Source: Firmicutes bacterium ADurb.Bin146
GTDB taxonomy: Bacteria; Bacillota; Clostridia; DUPQ01
DNA length: 47,723 nt
Direction of reading: 5' to 3'
NCBI GenBank assembly: GCA_002070475.1
Contig: MWDI01000038.1
Location: forward strand, 1 to 47,723
Both the position numbers and the translations under genes were made by a program. Below, one piece after another: positions 1 to 8,671 of this stretch (its first letter is position 1; each line of letters starts with the position of its first letter). The notes under the pieces are model-generated. The model saw only the letters and a program-made list of their open reading frames with translations, was not told the origin of the DNA and did no database searches.

Positions 1-291
1 AAGGAAACCTCCCCATGTTCCAAAGAGCATACCCCCAACAAAATATGTAACCTGTCCGGGAATAGGAGCAATTACTACCTGCAGATATGAAAGCAGAAAA
101 AATAGGAACGGACCCCATTTGCCTTTGCTTTCAATGTATTTTTTAAACTGATCTCCATTTAACTGGAATAAGCCCCAAAGCTGCTTTCCTGTATCGGTAA
201 GAAGAAAAATAATGAATGCTAATATAACAGCAGCAGCTATTATAAGCTTAGTGTTTCTCTTCCTTATTTTTACCTTATTTTCTTCACTCAT
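1..291 (-). CDS. TVP38/TMEM64 (DedA-like) membrane protein, C-terminus outside window
   Basis: The first 97 codons are visible; the gene runs off the left edge. The product opens with a charged cytoplasmic stretch (MSEENKVKIRKRN), then a hydrophobic helix at about residues 15-32. Further on it has the segment APIPGQVTYFVGGMLFG, typical of the TVP38/TMEM64 SNARE-associated family of integral membrane proteins. The start is ATG at 291. It overlaps the stop of the upstream isomerase gene by four bases (ATGA), so the two are probably translationally coupled in one operon led by rsfS. The family includes membrane proteins whose substrate is often undefined, so no substrate is assigned. The family call is fairly secure; length and C-terminal features cannot be judged. 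Confidence 0.75.
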   Translation of the reverse strand, partial: MSEENKVKIRKRNTKLIIAAAVILAFIIFLLTDTGKQLWGLFQLNGDQFKKYIESKGKWGPFLFFLLSYLQVVIAPIPGQVTYFVGGMLFGTWGGFL

Positions 292-1142
292 TTTTTAATG
301 CTTGTGATCATGTCGTTAAGCATATTCCCATATTTAACATATGATTTAAATAATTCTTCATCATTCATTGGTTTATCGGCTAAATGAGCAATAGCAGATA
401 CATGAGGTTCTATAGATATAATCCCGTCATATTTGTCTTCATTAATTAGAATGTCTAATATTTCTCGAACTCTTCCCTCGCCTTCACCAACATACCTAAA
501 TTCATTTTCCAATCCTGGTTTTGCTATAAGTGAATCCTTGATATGCACATAATCAATATTCCCTCTTATTCCTTGGAAGAACCTCATAGGATCGTCATAA
601 CCATGAGCTACAACATTACCAATATCATAAAGAAGAACAAAATTTCTACTGTTAACTTCACTTTTTAACTCTATCATATTCTCAGGTGTTTCCCCACCCC
701 AGCCTGTGCAGTTCTCATGAGCAAGTATTATACCAAGATCTTCAGCCATCTTCGCTAACTCTTTGCTCCTTCTTATTACTTCCTTCTTTGTAAATGCATA
801 ATCATCTTTATCAGGTATCCACGACATGATCCTTATATATTTAACTCCAAGAATCTTCATCCTTTTTGCTGAAACTTTCAGATCCTCTTTATCAATATTG
901 AAGTCTCCTCTTATGCTTCTGCTCCAATTGCCTATGGCTGAAGAGAAACCGGTCACTTTGAAATTGTTTTCTTCGATTATTTTTCTCACATAGTCAAAAT
1001 CCTCATCACTAAATTTTGTAGTAGAAGGATTTACAGAGTTGTGATTCCTCAATTCCAGCGTATTCCAACCTAATATTTTGTGAGCTTCAATCTGTGTACT
1101 TATATGTTTGCCTGCTTCATCGCTTATTCCAGTAATAATCAT
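288..1142 (-). CDS. Sugar phosphate isomerase/epimerase family protein (TIM barrel)
   Basis: A 284-residue protein of the xylose-isomerase-like TIM-barrel family (AP endonuclease 2 fold). Visible family features are an N-terminal strand with GISDEAG, then AHENCTGWGGETPENM, LLYDIGNVVAHGYDD, DYVHIKDSL and a C-terminal ISIEPH. These place metal-binding Glu, Asp, His and Glu residues at the usual strand ends. Members isomerise or epimerise sugars or inositol derivatives; the substrate cannot be told from sequence. The ATG at 1142 overlaps the rsfS stop by one base (TAATG), and its own stop overlaps the TVP38-like start, giving a tightly packed three-gene unit. Family certain, reaction unknown. 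Confidence 0.8.
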   Translation of the reverse strand: MIITGISDEAGKHISTQIEAHKILGWNTLELRNHNSVNPSTTKFSDEDFDYVRKIIEENNFKVTGFSSAIGNWSRSIRGDFNIDKEDLKVSAKRMKILGVKYIRIMSWIPDKDDYAFTKKEVIRRSKELAKMAEDLGIILAHENCTGWGGETPENMIELKSEVNSRNFVLLYDIGNVVAHGYDDPMRFFQGIRGNIDYVHIKDSLIAKPGLENEFRYVGEGEGRVREILDILINEDKYDGIISIEPHVSAIAHLADKPMNDEELFKSYVKYGNMLNDMITSIKK

Positions 1143-1510
1143 TATTTCTCCTCTTTGCTGCTATTCTCTCTTATATCCTCAAGAACTCCATCGCTCCATA
1201 GTTTCTCAAGGTTATACTTGGCTCTACTCTCTTTCTCAAATATATTTACTACTAAGTCCATACAGTCTATCAGTATCCACTTTGCCTGATTGTACCCTTC
1301 AATCGGAGCGGAAACGGTCATGCCTAAAGCTTCTGCTTTTTTAGCCACTTCATCTGCAAGCGATTTGCGATGACGGTCTGAAGTGCCTGTGCATATTATG
1401 AAATAGTCTGTCAGTGTAGTTACATCTTTTACATCTATGGATATCAAATCCTTTGCCTTTTTGTCCTTTAGTACATTTACAATCTCATTCTTTATATTCT
1501 CTGTATCCAA
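1142..1510 (-). CDS. rsfS: Ribosome silencing factor RsfS (YbeB/Iojap)
   Basis: A 122-residue RsfS/Iojap protein. The family binds uL14 on the 50S subunit and blocks subunit joining when nutrients are short. Family signatures seen are DLISIDVKDVTTLTDYFIICTG, SDRHRKSLADEV, the acidic WILIDCMDLVVNIF, and YNLEKLW near the C-terminus. The start appears to be TTG at 1510, preceded by AAGGAGGT (plus-strand 1515-1522) at short spacing; no in-frame ATG fits the family N-terminus. Low-G+C Gram-positives usually place this gene directly after nadD-yqeK. Here that pair lies 3.2 kb upstream on the same strand with four genes in between, two of them on the opposite strand. Confidence 0.9.
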   Translation of the reverse strand: MDTENIKNEIVNVLKDKKAKDLISIDVKDVTTLTDYFIICTGTSDRHRKSLADEVAKKAEALGMTVSAPIEGYNQAKWILIDCMDLVVNIFEKESRAKYNLEKLWSDGVLEDIRENSSKEEK

Positions 1511-1690
1511 TGTTACCTCCTTGTATGATTGGATTATATAACATTACAGGAAAGTAATAAATGGAAAATATCAATAAACCATGACTTTCCCTTTATAATT
1601 ATTGCATATAATCTATAAAAGCATTATGATGCTCATAGAATAAAAAGGAGGACATGAACTATTAACGGGTTATTTAAAGTAATATTAATA

Positions 1691-2290
1691 TTGATAGGTG
1701 TGTTTACGGTTCAGATGGCAGTATACTGGGGCACTCAGTTTCTTGTGAAAAAACCTCATGTTATAGGCAACAAGCTTGATGAAAAGATACCATTTATACC
1801 CTTATTTATATTTCCCTATATTACTTGGTACATAATAATGTTTGCTTTACCTTTTGCTCTTTACTTCTTTTCCATTGAAACCTACGCTCTGTATACTATG
1901 TCGCTATTAATGGTTCTTGTTATAAGCGGTATCATATATTTAGTTTATCCGACAACTTTTGTGCGTCCTGAACCGAAAGGAATGGATTTTTCTACAAAAG
2001 TCGTAAGATTTATTTACGCTAATGACAAAAAGATATTAAGCTGTATGCCTTCTCTTCATTGTTCTTTGTCTATGCTTTTTATACTTGCAGCAATCGACGC
2101 AGAAGGCCTGCCTCTATCGATTAAAATATCTGTGATATTACTTTCTTTCCTTATAATCCTGTCAACAGTATTTGTAAAGCAGCATATGCTTATTGATGTA
2201 ATAACTGCATTACCTTTAAGCGTAATCTGTTGGTATTTGGCAATGGCTATAGGTACGGACAAATTTCTTATATTCTTTAACTTCATATAA
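1691..2290 (+). CDS. PAP2-family membrane phosphatase, start region ambiguous
   Basis: An integral membrane protein of the PAP2/inositolphosphotransferase type with five to six hydrophobic helices. The phosphatase motifs are C-MPSLHCSLS at about two-thirds of the length and VKQHMLIDV near the end, carrying the two catalytic histidines. Likely role: removal of phosphate from a lipid or isoprenoid phosphate at the membrane. The given start is TTG at 1691. The best ribosome site (AGGAGG, 1646-1651) instead points to the ATG at 1654, which is in another frame and reads only M-N-Y-stop, or to an in-frame ATT at 1661. Loss of one base near 1658 would join that ATG to the frame and give a natural N-terminus, so an indel or a rare start is possible. 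No intact partner gene was recognised. Confidence 0.75.
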   Translation: MIGVFTVQMAVYWGTQFLVKKPHVIGNKLDEKIPFIPLFIFPYITWYIIMFALPFALYFFSIETYALYTMSLLMVLVISGIIYLVYPTTFVRPEPKGMDFSTKVVRFIYANDKKILSCMPSLHCSLSMLFILAAIDAEGLPLSIKISVILLSFLIILSTVFVKQHMLIDVITALPLSVICWYLAMAIGTDKFLIFFNFI

Positions 2291-2362
2291 TAATATTCTC
2301 TAATATTATTTACATTGTTTTATTGTATTTAAAAGCATAAAATATATTAAGAGGTGGAAATT

Positions 2363-2788
2363 ATGAAAACAGCAATTGTATATTATTCATATGGCGGAAA
2401 AACAAAGAAATACTGTGATAACATGGCAAAAGAAATAGAAGCTGATATTTTTGAAATGCAGACTCTGAAAAGAAAGAGTTTTATTGGAAATCTGTTCTCC
2501 GAATGCCCTAAAGCGCTTCAACAGAAAACGACATCTATAAAAGAAATAAATTTAGATCTGTCTACTTATGACAAAATTATTCTTGCAGCACCTATGTGGG
2601 CAGGATTTCCTGCACCAGCTTTTAATAATATGGTTACTATGTTGCCATCAGGCAAGGAAGTAGAAGTTTTTATAATTTCCGGTGGGGGCGAAACAAAACC
2701 TGAAAATAAAGAAAAAGTTTTGTCTTTGATAGAAAAAACAGGATCTAAAGCTATCAAATATACAGATATACTTAATGTAAATATTTAG
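2363..2788 (+). CDS. Flavodoxin-family protein
   Basis: A 141-residue flavodoxin-like fold. The N-terminus MKTAIVYYSYGGKTKKYCD matches the FMN-phosphate loop (T/S-x-T-G-x-T type, here S-Y-G-G-K-T). APMWAGFPAPAFN and IISGGGET match the loops that hold the isoalloxazine ring. It is expected to bind FMN and act as an electron carrier or quinone-type reductase. A GTG at 2354 is in frame, but it lies inside the GAGGTGG ribosome site, so the ATG at 2363 is preferred. The gene lies 72 bp behind the PAP2 gene on the same strand and is closed by a strong terminator. Confidence 0.8.
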   Translation: MKTAIVYYSYGGKTKKYCDNMAKEIEADIFEMQTLKRKSFIGNLFSECPKALQQKTTSIKEINLDLSTYDKIILAAPMWAGFPAPAFNNMVTMLPSGKEVEVFIISGGGETKPENKEKVLSLIEKTGSKAIKYTDILNVNI

Positions 2789-2812
2789 CTGGGTGTCCAT
2801 GAGTGAATTTGT

Positions 2813-2862
2813 AAAGCATATACACATATGATGCGTATATGCTTTATGTGTTTTTCTTTTTT
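2813..2862 (+). terminator. Intrinsic terminator after the flavodoxin gene
   Basis: Perfect 11-bp stem AAAGCATATAC (2813-2823) with GTATATGCTTT (2835-2845), an 11-nt loop, then a T-rich tract. It ends the PAP2-flavodoxin transcript and faces the end of the convergent minus-strand gene at 2901. Confidence 0.8.
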
Positions 2863-2900
2863 GAATTAATTAATATATATTTCTAATACAAAATATCTCT

Positions 2901-3656
2901 TTATTCAATCTCATTAATGAACTGTACATTATTTATATTAGCGATATCAGATGCTACAACCTCAGCTTCTGTTTCTGATCCTTCTGGTACAGGTATCCTG
3001 CATGTATGAGGTTGAGGGCCGTATCTTTGCCATATAAAGAAGTTCACAGTAATTGTGAAATTATCTTCTCTATCTTTAGAATACTGTACAGATGTAATCT
3101 TTGTCATAGGAGCTTTCCACTGTACATACTCTCCCATAACCCATGCGCTGTAGGGACCGACGAATACTTCTGGTGCAGCCTGCTTCATCTTGCGGTAACG
3201 TGCTCCTGGCGTAAGAAGCGCTATAATAGCTATAAATGCTAGTATTCCTAACATTAATAGAATAAAAAACATGGCATCTTCAATATCATCAAATCCGAAT
3301 ATTGCAAATAAACCGCCTATCACAATAAAAAATGCTGCTATTATTAGAAGCATTACTCTATTTCCAGATTTTCTCTGCAAAAATTCCTCTTCTGCCTTTT
3401 CCAGTCTTTCATTTTCTGCAAATGACCAGTGGGCTAATAAATCAATTCCCCTAAACATGCGATCCAGCCTGTTTGATTGGCTTACAAACATGAAAAAGCA
3501 TATTATGAAGGTAAGCAATAATATAGCTCCAACGAAAATCATCCAATAGAAATTGTAATCATCAATTACTATACCGGCAATAATCATTGCTATTCCAATA
3601 AGTACCATGATTACTGATATTCGAACCCACTTCTTTGCGTTATTCTGCAATCCCAT
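2901..3656 (-). CDS. Uncharacterised membrane protein with two hydrophobic pairs
   Basis: A 251-residue protein not assigned to a named family. Hydrophobic helices lie near residues 11-30 and 35-55, a soluble linker rich in charged residues follows (with NRLDRMFRGID and an EEEF segment), and a second hydrophobic pair lies near 100-120 and 128-148. The last ~100 residues look like a soluble beta-rich cytoplasmic domain (SAWVMGEYVQWKAPMTKITSV, then ITVNFFIWQRYG). The start ATG at 3656 follows GGGGGTAG. The gene is 76 bp downstream of the SGNH hydrolase gene on the same strand and may be the last gene of the pur-nadD transcript. The fold resembles small membrane proteins with a YcxB-like tail, but that is only a guess. 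Confidence 0.6.
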   Translation of the reverse strand: MGLQNNAKKWVRISVIMVLIGIAMIIAGIVIDDYNFYWMIFVGAILLLTFIICFFMFVSQSNRLDRMFRGIDLLAHWSFAENERLEKAEEEFLQRKSGNRVMLLIIAAFFIVIGGLFAIFGFDDIEDAMFFILLMLGILAFIAIIALLTPGARYRKMKQAAPEVFVGPYSAWVMGEYVQWKAPMTKITSVQYSKDREDNFTITVNFFIWQRYGPQPHTCRIPVPEGSETEAEVVASDIANINNVQFINEIE

Positions 3657-3732
3657 GACTCTACCCCCTTAGAAACCACAATTGCCGCTATTAACCCTTA
3701 CATATACAAGTAATATATTATCAGTAAAATTT

Positions 3733-4695
3733 CTATTTGTCATTAATTGCTTTTAAAAGATTAGATGTGTAATAGTTAAATCCTGAATCAGCAGGATGAA
3801 CTGTATGGTCTTGGAAATATTTAGTTTCATGAGGTACAAGATCTAAACCGTTAATCGGAGTGCACTCATGACAGACTGCTAATTCTGTCAGCTTCTTAGC
3901 ATATTCTTCAAACATATCTTTAAAAAATATGTCTTCATTATAACGTAAACACCATATAGGAGTTATTACATACACCCTTGCTTGTTTGTATATCTTTTTA
4001 AGTTTATAAAAGTATATATCTGCTTGTTTTAACACATCACTTAGTTCAGATATGCTTTTTAAGTGATAAATATCATTTATGCCGTATGCTGTAAAAATCC
4101 TATCTGGCTCATATTCATCTTGCTCATCAAGAGAGCCCGCATCAAACTTCATAGCGCCCACACCTCTGTTTAAACACTGCGCATTTAATGCTCTAGCTAT
4201 CTGTGAGGGATATGCTAAAGAAGGACTCAGAGCTACCATTCCTTGAGTTATGGAATCCCCTAAAAATAGAAGCTTTTCGGAATATTCATCATGTACCGGC
4301 TTGAAATTTCCTATATCAAGGTCATATATCGTTATCTGGCTTAAATTCGGTATATATACAGTAACTCTCTTTATTCCTTGATTGTCTAAAGGTTGTGTTA
4401 TTGTTGATTGTTTTGTATCCAAAGCTTCTTCTATATGCTTTCTAAATATTCCATTTTCATAAAAATCAAATCCCACATATCTTCTAGAAAAATGGCTTGC
4501 TCGGTATGAAAAGGTTATGTGTTTTGCGTCAGTATAGAAATCCATACATACTCCCGCTGTACCCAAAGCTCTGTCCTCAGCTTGTACCGATTGAGTTTTA
4601 TAGTGTTGCAGTTGTTTTTCTGTAAACCTTAAGGAAAGATAGCCCTCATCAGTTTTAGTTACCTTATATGCGTTCCTGAAAATATTTGTATACAT
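3733..4695 (-). CDS. SGNH/GDSL-type hydrolase with N-terminal beta domain
   Basis: A 320-residue two-domain protein. Residues ~1-135 look beta-rich (carbohydrate-esterase-2-like jelly roll: YRASHFSRRYVGFDFYENG). Residues ~140-320 form an SGNH hydrolase with LLFLGDSITQG (nucleophile Ser148), the block-III YGIND (Asn207) and the C-terminal DHTVHPADSG carrying the catalytic His300. It probably removes acetyl or other acyl groups from a carbohydrate. No signal peptide is visible, so it should act inside the cell. It starts five bases after the yqeK stop without a clear ribosome site, suggesting coupled translation. This is the position where a LytR-type gene or rsfS often follows nadD-yqeK. Confidence 0.8.
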   Translation of the reverse strand: MYTNIFRNAYKVTKTDEGYLSLRFTEKQLQHYKTQSVQAEDRALGTAGVCMDFYTDAKHITFSYRASHFSRRYVGFDFYENGIFRKHIEEALDTKQSTITQPLDNQGIKRVTVYIPNLSQITIYDLDIGNFKPVHDEYSEKLLFLGDSITQGMVALSPSLAYPSQIARALNAQCLNRGVGAMKFDAGSLDEQDEYEPDRIFTAYGINDIYHLKSISELSDVLKQADIYFYKLKKIYKQARVYVITPIWCLRYNEDIFFKDMFEEYAKKLTELAVCHECTPINGLDLVPHETKYFQDHTVHPADSGFNYYTSNLLKAINDK

Positions 4696-4700
4696 AAATA

Positions 4701-5273
4701 TTATTTTATCCTTTGTTCCCTTATATATTCCAAAGCTGATGCAGTTGCTGGAAAAAGAACTTCTCCCTTGGAAATAACATGTGTTATTGTGCCGCTAAGG
4801 CTTAATTCCACTGCCGCATCCAGATCCTTATACATCAACTTCCGTATCCTGCCAACATTCTGATAAGTCCTTCCTTTTTCTGCAGCATCTGCAATAAATA
4901 TTATTTTTTCCATCTTACTCATAGCTGCTCGCCCGAAAGTATGATAGTAAATAGCATATAGTATTTCTTCATCATCTATATCATAATCCTCATACGCAAT
5001 AACTGCTGCACATGGACCATGGAGAATATTGGATGTATGATATTCCTCATCAATAAAAATATCCGCTGATTCCAACATTGCTACCATATCTTTTACTTTC
5101 ATGTCCTTTGCTATATCATGTAAAAGAGCAGCGGTATATGCTTTTTCGCTGTCTGCACTATGCTTTTCCGCAAGATGCATTGCAAGCTCAATTACATTTT
5201 TCACATGCTCATATCTTTCTGGACTGTACCTGTTTATTATATCCTGTTCTGTCTTCTCACTTATATATCCCAT
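4701..5273 (-). CDS. yqeK: YqeK, HD-domain diadenosine tetraphosphate hydrolase
   Basis: A 190-residue HD-superfamily protein of the YqeK type, which splits Ap4A symmetrically to ADP. Metal ligands are seen in RYEHVKNV (His23), AALLHDIAKD (His52-Asp53), the STHxxG-like NILHGPCAA and the late IADAAE. The gene overlaps nadD by 17 bases; this pairing is conserved across Firmicutes. Ribosome site AAAGGAAA precedes ATG at 5273. Confidence 0.92.
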   Translation of the reverse strand: MGYISEKTEQDIINRYSPERYEHVKNVIELAMHLAEKHSADSEKAYTAALLHDIAKDMKVKDMVAMLESADIFIDEEYHTSNILHGPCAAVIAYEDYDIDDEEILYAIYYHTFGRAAMSKMEKIIFIADAAEKGRTYQNVGRIRKLMYKDLDAAVELSLSGTITHVISKGEVLFPATASALEYIREQRIK

Positions 5274-5856
5274 TTTCCTTTATATACCTGTACACCTTCT
5301 TGTCAAGCATCCACTCTATCGAGTCATCACCTTCTGCTATTGCTTTCCGTATTACGCTAGATGATATTTCAGACACGCTTCTTGTATCAAATATAATGTC
5401 AGCATTGTAATCATTCTTAAGGATATCTATTCTTCCTCTTATCTGAGACCTGGTAAATCCCTTTCTTTCAAATACTAGAAATGTACAGAGCCTGAATACA
5501 TCTTCATACTCTCTCCATGTGTTTAGTTGAAATAATGTATCTGCTCCAATAATATAAATTATACTGTCAAATATAGAATATTCTTCTTTTACCTGTCTTA
5601 ATGTATCTATTGTATATGTAGTCTGTCCTCTTTTTATTTCCATATCTGATGCAATAAGATTCTCATACCCATCCAATGCAAGACACAGCATTGAATACCT
5701 TGCATCATCATCTGTAATATTGTCATTATCTTTATGAGGCGGTTTTATACAAGGAGTTAAGAGTACATACTCACAGTAATCCAGTGCGTATTTCGCCATC
5801 TGGATGTGCGCTTTATGTACCGGATCAAATGTTGCCCCTAAGATACCTAGTTTCAT
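5257..5856 (-). CDS. nadD: Nicotinate-nucleotide adenylyltransferase
   Basis: A 199-residue NadD that forms deamido-NAD from nicotinate mononucleotide and ATP. The nucleotidyltransferase (T/H)IGH-type signature is G7-A-T-F-D-P-V-H-K-A-H17, and the C-terminal ISSSVIR matches the ISSTxIR ATP-binding motif. The ATG at 5856 overlaps the purD stop by four bases (ATGA). NAD synthesis is thus coupled directly to the purine operon and hence to its guanine riboswitch. Length is normal for the family. Confidence 0.95.
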   Translation of the reverse strand: MKLGILGATFDPVHKAHIQMAKYALDYCEYVLLTPCIKPPHKDNDNITDDDARYSMLCLALDGYENLIASDMEIKRGQTTYTIDTLRQVKEEYSIFDSIIYIIGADTLFQLNTWREYEDVFRLCTFLVFERKGFTRSQIRGRIDILKNDYNADIIFDTRSVSEISSSVIRKAIAEGDDSIEWMLDKKVYRYIKENGIYK

Positions 5857-7109
5857 TTCCTGCCTATATCCTTCCTATAGTGCATATCTTTAAAATGTAT
5901 CCTGTTGATATTATTGTATACTTTTGTTACTGCTTCTTCAACAGTATCAGCTGTCGTTGTAAGAGCAAGAACTCTCCCTCCGTTAGTGACTATATCTCCA
6001 TCTTTTACAGAAGTACCCATGTGATAAACTGTTATGCCATTTTGTATAATTTCTTCTATCCCGGTTATAGGATATCCTTTAGTATATTCCTTAGGATACC
6101 CTCCGCTTGCAAGAACAACTGTAGCGCTTGCCTTGTTTTCCCATACAATATCAATCTTATCGAGATTCTCATCAATTATTGCATTGAAAATATCATAAAG
6201 ATCAGTTTTTAATAGTGGCATAAGCGCCTGTGTCTCAGGATCCCCGAATCTTGCATTGTATTCAATTACCTTAGGTCCGTTTTTTGTAAGCATCATCTGG
6301 AAATATATAACGCCTTTAAAATTGCGTTCTTCTTTCTTCATTGCATTTATTGTCGGATAAAAAATATTCTTGACACAATAATCTTCAATTTCGTTTGAAT
6401 AGTACAAACTCGGACTGAATGCTCCCATACCGCCTGTATTAAGTCCTTTATCATTATCAAGAGCTCTTTTATGATCCTGGCTTGATGGCATTGTCTTTAT
6501 GGTTTTCCCATCAGTGAAGGCCAGCACTGTTACTTCCGGACCCTCTAAAAATTCTTCAATTATAACAGTACGGCCGGATGCTCCGAACATGTCATTAAGC
6601 ATCATCTGACTTATCGTATCTACTGCTTCCTGATGGTTCTCAACTATTATGACACCTTTTCCAAGAGCGAGACCGGATGCCTTTATAACTAGAGGATACT
6701 TCTTATCTTTTACATATTCCAAGGCTTTTTCAGCATTATCAAATATTTCGAAGTCTCCCGTTGGTATACTGTACTTCTTCATTAAAGTCTTTGAAAAGGC
6801 TTTACTGCTTTCTATTTCAGCAGCTTTAGCTACTGGTCCGAAAGCAGGTACATCCATTTCATTTAATCTATCTACAAGACCTAATGCTAACGGATCATCA
6901 GGAGTAACAACAACCATATCCATAGGATTAGTCTTAACAAAGTTTATTATTCCTTCTATATCTGTAGCTTTTATATTAACACACTGGGCTATCTGGCTGA
7001 TTCCGGCATTCCCCGGCGTGCAGTATATCTTCTCAATCTTGGGGCTTTCGCTTAACTTTTTTACTACAGCATGTTCTCTGCCGCCTCCCCCAATAACCAG
7101 TACTTTCAT
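5853..7109 (-). CDS. purD: Phosphoribosylamine-glycine ligase (GAR synthetase)
   Basis: A 418-residue ATP-grasp ligase, normal length for PurD, joining phosphoribosylamine and glycine (second step of purine synthesis). N-terminal MKVLVIGGGGREHA, the central VIKASGLALGKGV and the C-terminal ATP-grasp EYNARFGDPETQ are all present, the last with the Mg-binding Glu and Asn. Ribosome site AAAGGTG precedes ATG at 7109; 13 bp separate it from purH. It is the last pur gene of the operon, followed without a gap by nadD. Confidence 0.96.
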   Translation of the reverse strand: MKVLVIGGGGREHAVVKKLSESPKIEKIYCTPGNAGISQIAQCVNIKATDIEGIINFVKTNPMDMVVVTPDDPLALGLVDRLNEMDVPAFGPVAKAAEIESSKAFSKTLMKKYSIPTGDFEIFDNAEKALEYVKDKKYPLVIKASGLALGKGVIIVENHQEAVDTISQMMLNDMFGASGRTVIIEEFLEGPEVTVLAFTDGKTIKTMPSSQDHKRALDNDKGLNTGGMGAFSPSLYYSNEIEDYCVKNIFYPTINAMKKEERNFKGVIYFQMMLTKNGPKVIEYNARFGDPETQALMPLLKTDLYDIFNAIIDENLDKIDIVWENKASATVVLASGGYPKEYTKGYPITGIEEIIQNGITVYHMGTSVKDGDIVTNGGRVLALTTTADTVEEAVTKVYNNINRIHFKDMHYRKDIGRK

Positions 7110-7122
7110 CGGTTCACCTTTC

Positions 7123-8667
7123 TTAATGTAGGAAGTGTCTCATTCCTGTAAATATCATAGCTATGCCAAGTTCATCCGCTCTTGCAATAACATCCTTGTC
7201 AGATATAGATCCGCCTGGTTGTATTATACATGCGATTCCGGCTTTTTTTGCTTCAATGACACAGTCATCAAATGGAAAATATGCATCAGAAGCCATAACG
7301 CTTCCTTCTGCTCTTTCACCCGCTAATGATATGGCTATTCTTGCTGCACCTATCCTGCTCATCTGCCCAGGTCCGATACCTATAGAAGCCATGTCTTTTA
7401 CAAGTACTATTGCGTTGGATTTGACATGTTTGCATACAGCCATTCCGAATACGGCATCTTTTATCTGCTGTTCTGTAGGCTGTTTTACAGTAACAATCTT
7501 AATTTCATCCATATTCACAATGGTATTGTCCTTACCCTGTACAAGCATTCCACCGCTTACTTTCTTCATTACAAATTCATTTTCGTCATTGTATGTTATA
7601 TCATCAAGTTTCAATATTCTTAAATTCTTCTTTTTCCTTAAAAGAGAAAGAGCCTCATCCTTGTAATCAGGAGCAATTACTATCTCCAGGAATATCTCAT
7701 GAAGTTTTTCTGCTGTTACTACATCAACCGTCTTATTAAATGCCACTATCCCTCCGAATATCGAGACAGGATCTGAGTCATATGCCTTTTTAAATGCTTC
7801 AAATACATTCTTTCCTATTCCTACTCCGCATGGATTTGCATGTTTTACAGCTACACAGACTACTTTATCAGGGAATTCTTTCAGCATTGAAAGTGCTCCA
7901 TCAGCATCATTTATGTTGTTATATGAAAGTTCCTTGCCGTGAAGCTGTATAGCATCACATACTGTGCCTTTTGTTCTTCTGGGCTCTTTATAGAAAGCAG
8001 CCTTTTGGTGTGGGTTCTCTCCATATCTCATTTCTTGAATTTTTTCAAAGGTAACTGTAAATGTGTTTTTCAAACTGTAGTCACCTATAAACTGATTGAA
8101 ATGATTTGCTATCATTGCATCATAATTGGCTGTGTGTTCAAACACTTTAATAGCTAGCTTGAAGTTAGTTTCATATGACACTTTACCATTCTCTTCAAGT
8201 TCCTTTAATACACCATCATAATCCGAAGGATCTGTAAGCACTGTAACAGAAGCATGATTCTTGGCTCCGCTTCTTAGCATTGCCGGTCCGCCTATATCTA
8301 TATTTTCTATAGCTTCTTCTTTTGTTACATCACTTTTCATTATTGTTTTTTTGAATGGATAAAGATTAATTACCAGCATGTCTATAGGTGTTATGTCTAG
8401 GCTATCCAATGTGTCCATATGGTCTTTTAGATCTCTTCTTGCCAGTAAGCCTGCGTGTATGTTCGGATGCAGTGTTTTCACTCTCCCGTCAAGGCATTCC
8501 TTGAATCCTGTAATGCTTTCAATAGGTATGACTTTTATACCGTTCTCACTTAATGTCTTTGAAGTTCCGCCGGTTGAAATGATTTCAACACCCATGTCAC
8601 TGAGTTTCTTTGCAAACTCCACTATTCCATTTTTGTCACTTACGCTGATTAATGCTCTTTTTATCAT
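7123..8667 (-). CDS. purH: Bifunctional AICAR transformylase/IMP cyclohydrolase
   Basis: A 514-residue PurH catalysing the last two steps to IMP. The N-terminal MGS-like cyclohydrolase domain begins MIKRALISVSDKNGI and includes ISTGGTSKTL and KTLHPNIHAGLL. The C-terminal transformylase domain contains the catalytic KHANPCG motif and KSNAIVLVKD near 400. Length is normal and all landmarks are intact. It follows purM after four bases, with no purN between them, although purN is the usual neighbour in this operon type. Confidence 0.97.
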   Translation of the reverse strand: MIKRALISVSDKNGIVEFAKKLSDMGVEIISTGGTSKTLSENGIKVIPIESITGFKECLDGRVKTLHPNIHAGLLARRDLKDHMDTLDSLDITPIDMLVINLYPFKKTIMKSDVTKEEAIENIDIGGPAMLRSGAKNHASVTVLTDPSDYDGVLKELEENGKVSYETNFKLAIKVFEHTANYDAMIANHFNQFIGDYSLKNTFTVTFEKIQEMRYGENPHQKAAFYKEPRRTKGTVCDAIQLHGKELSYNNINDADGALSMLKEFPDKVVCVAVKHANPCGVGIGKNVFEAFKKAYDSDPVSIFGGIVAFNKTVDVVTAEKLHEIFLEIVIAPDYKDEALSLLRKKKNLRILKLDDITYNDENEFVMKKVSGGMLVQGKDNTIVNMDEIKIVTVKQPTEQQIKDAVFGMAVCKHVKSNAIVLVKDMASIGIGPGQMSRIGAARIAISLAGERAEGSVMASDAYFPFDDCVIEAKKAGIACIIQPGGSISDKDVIARADELGIAMIFTGMRHFLH

Positions 8668-8671
8668 TTTC

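Noticed and set aside
1080..1344. Overlapping plus-strand open frames opposite rsfS and the isomerase gene
   Set aside because: They lie antisense to well-recognised genes, lack ribosome sites and have unnatural composition.
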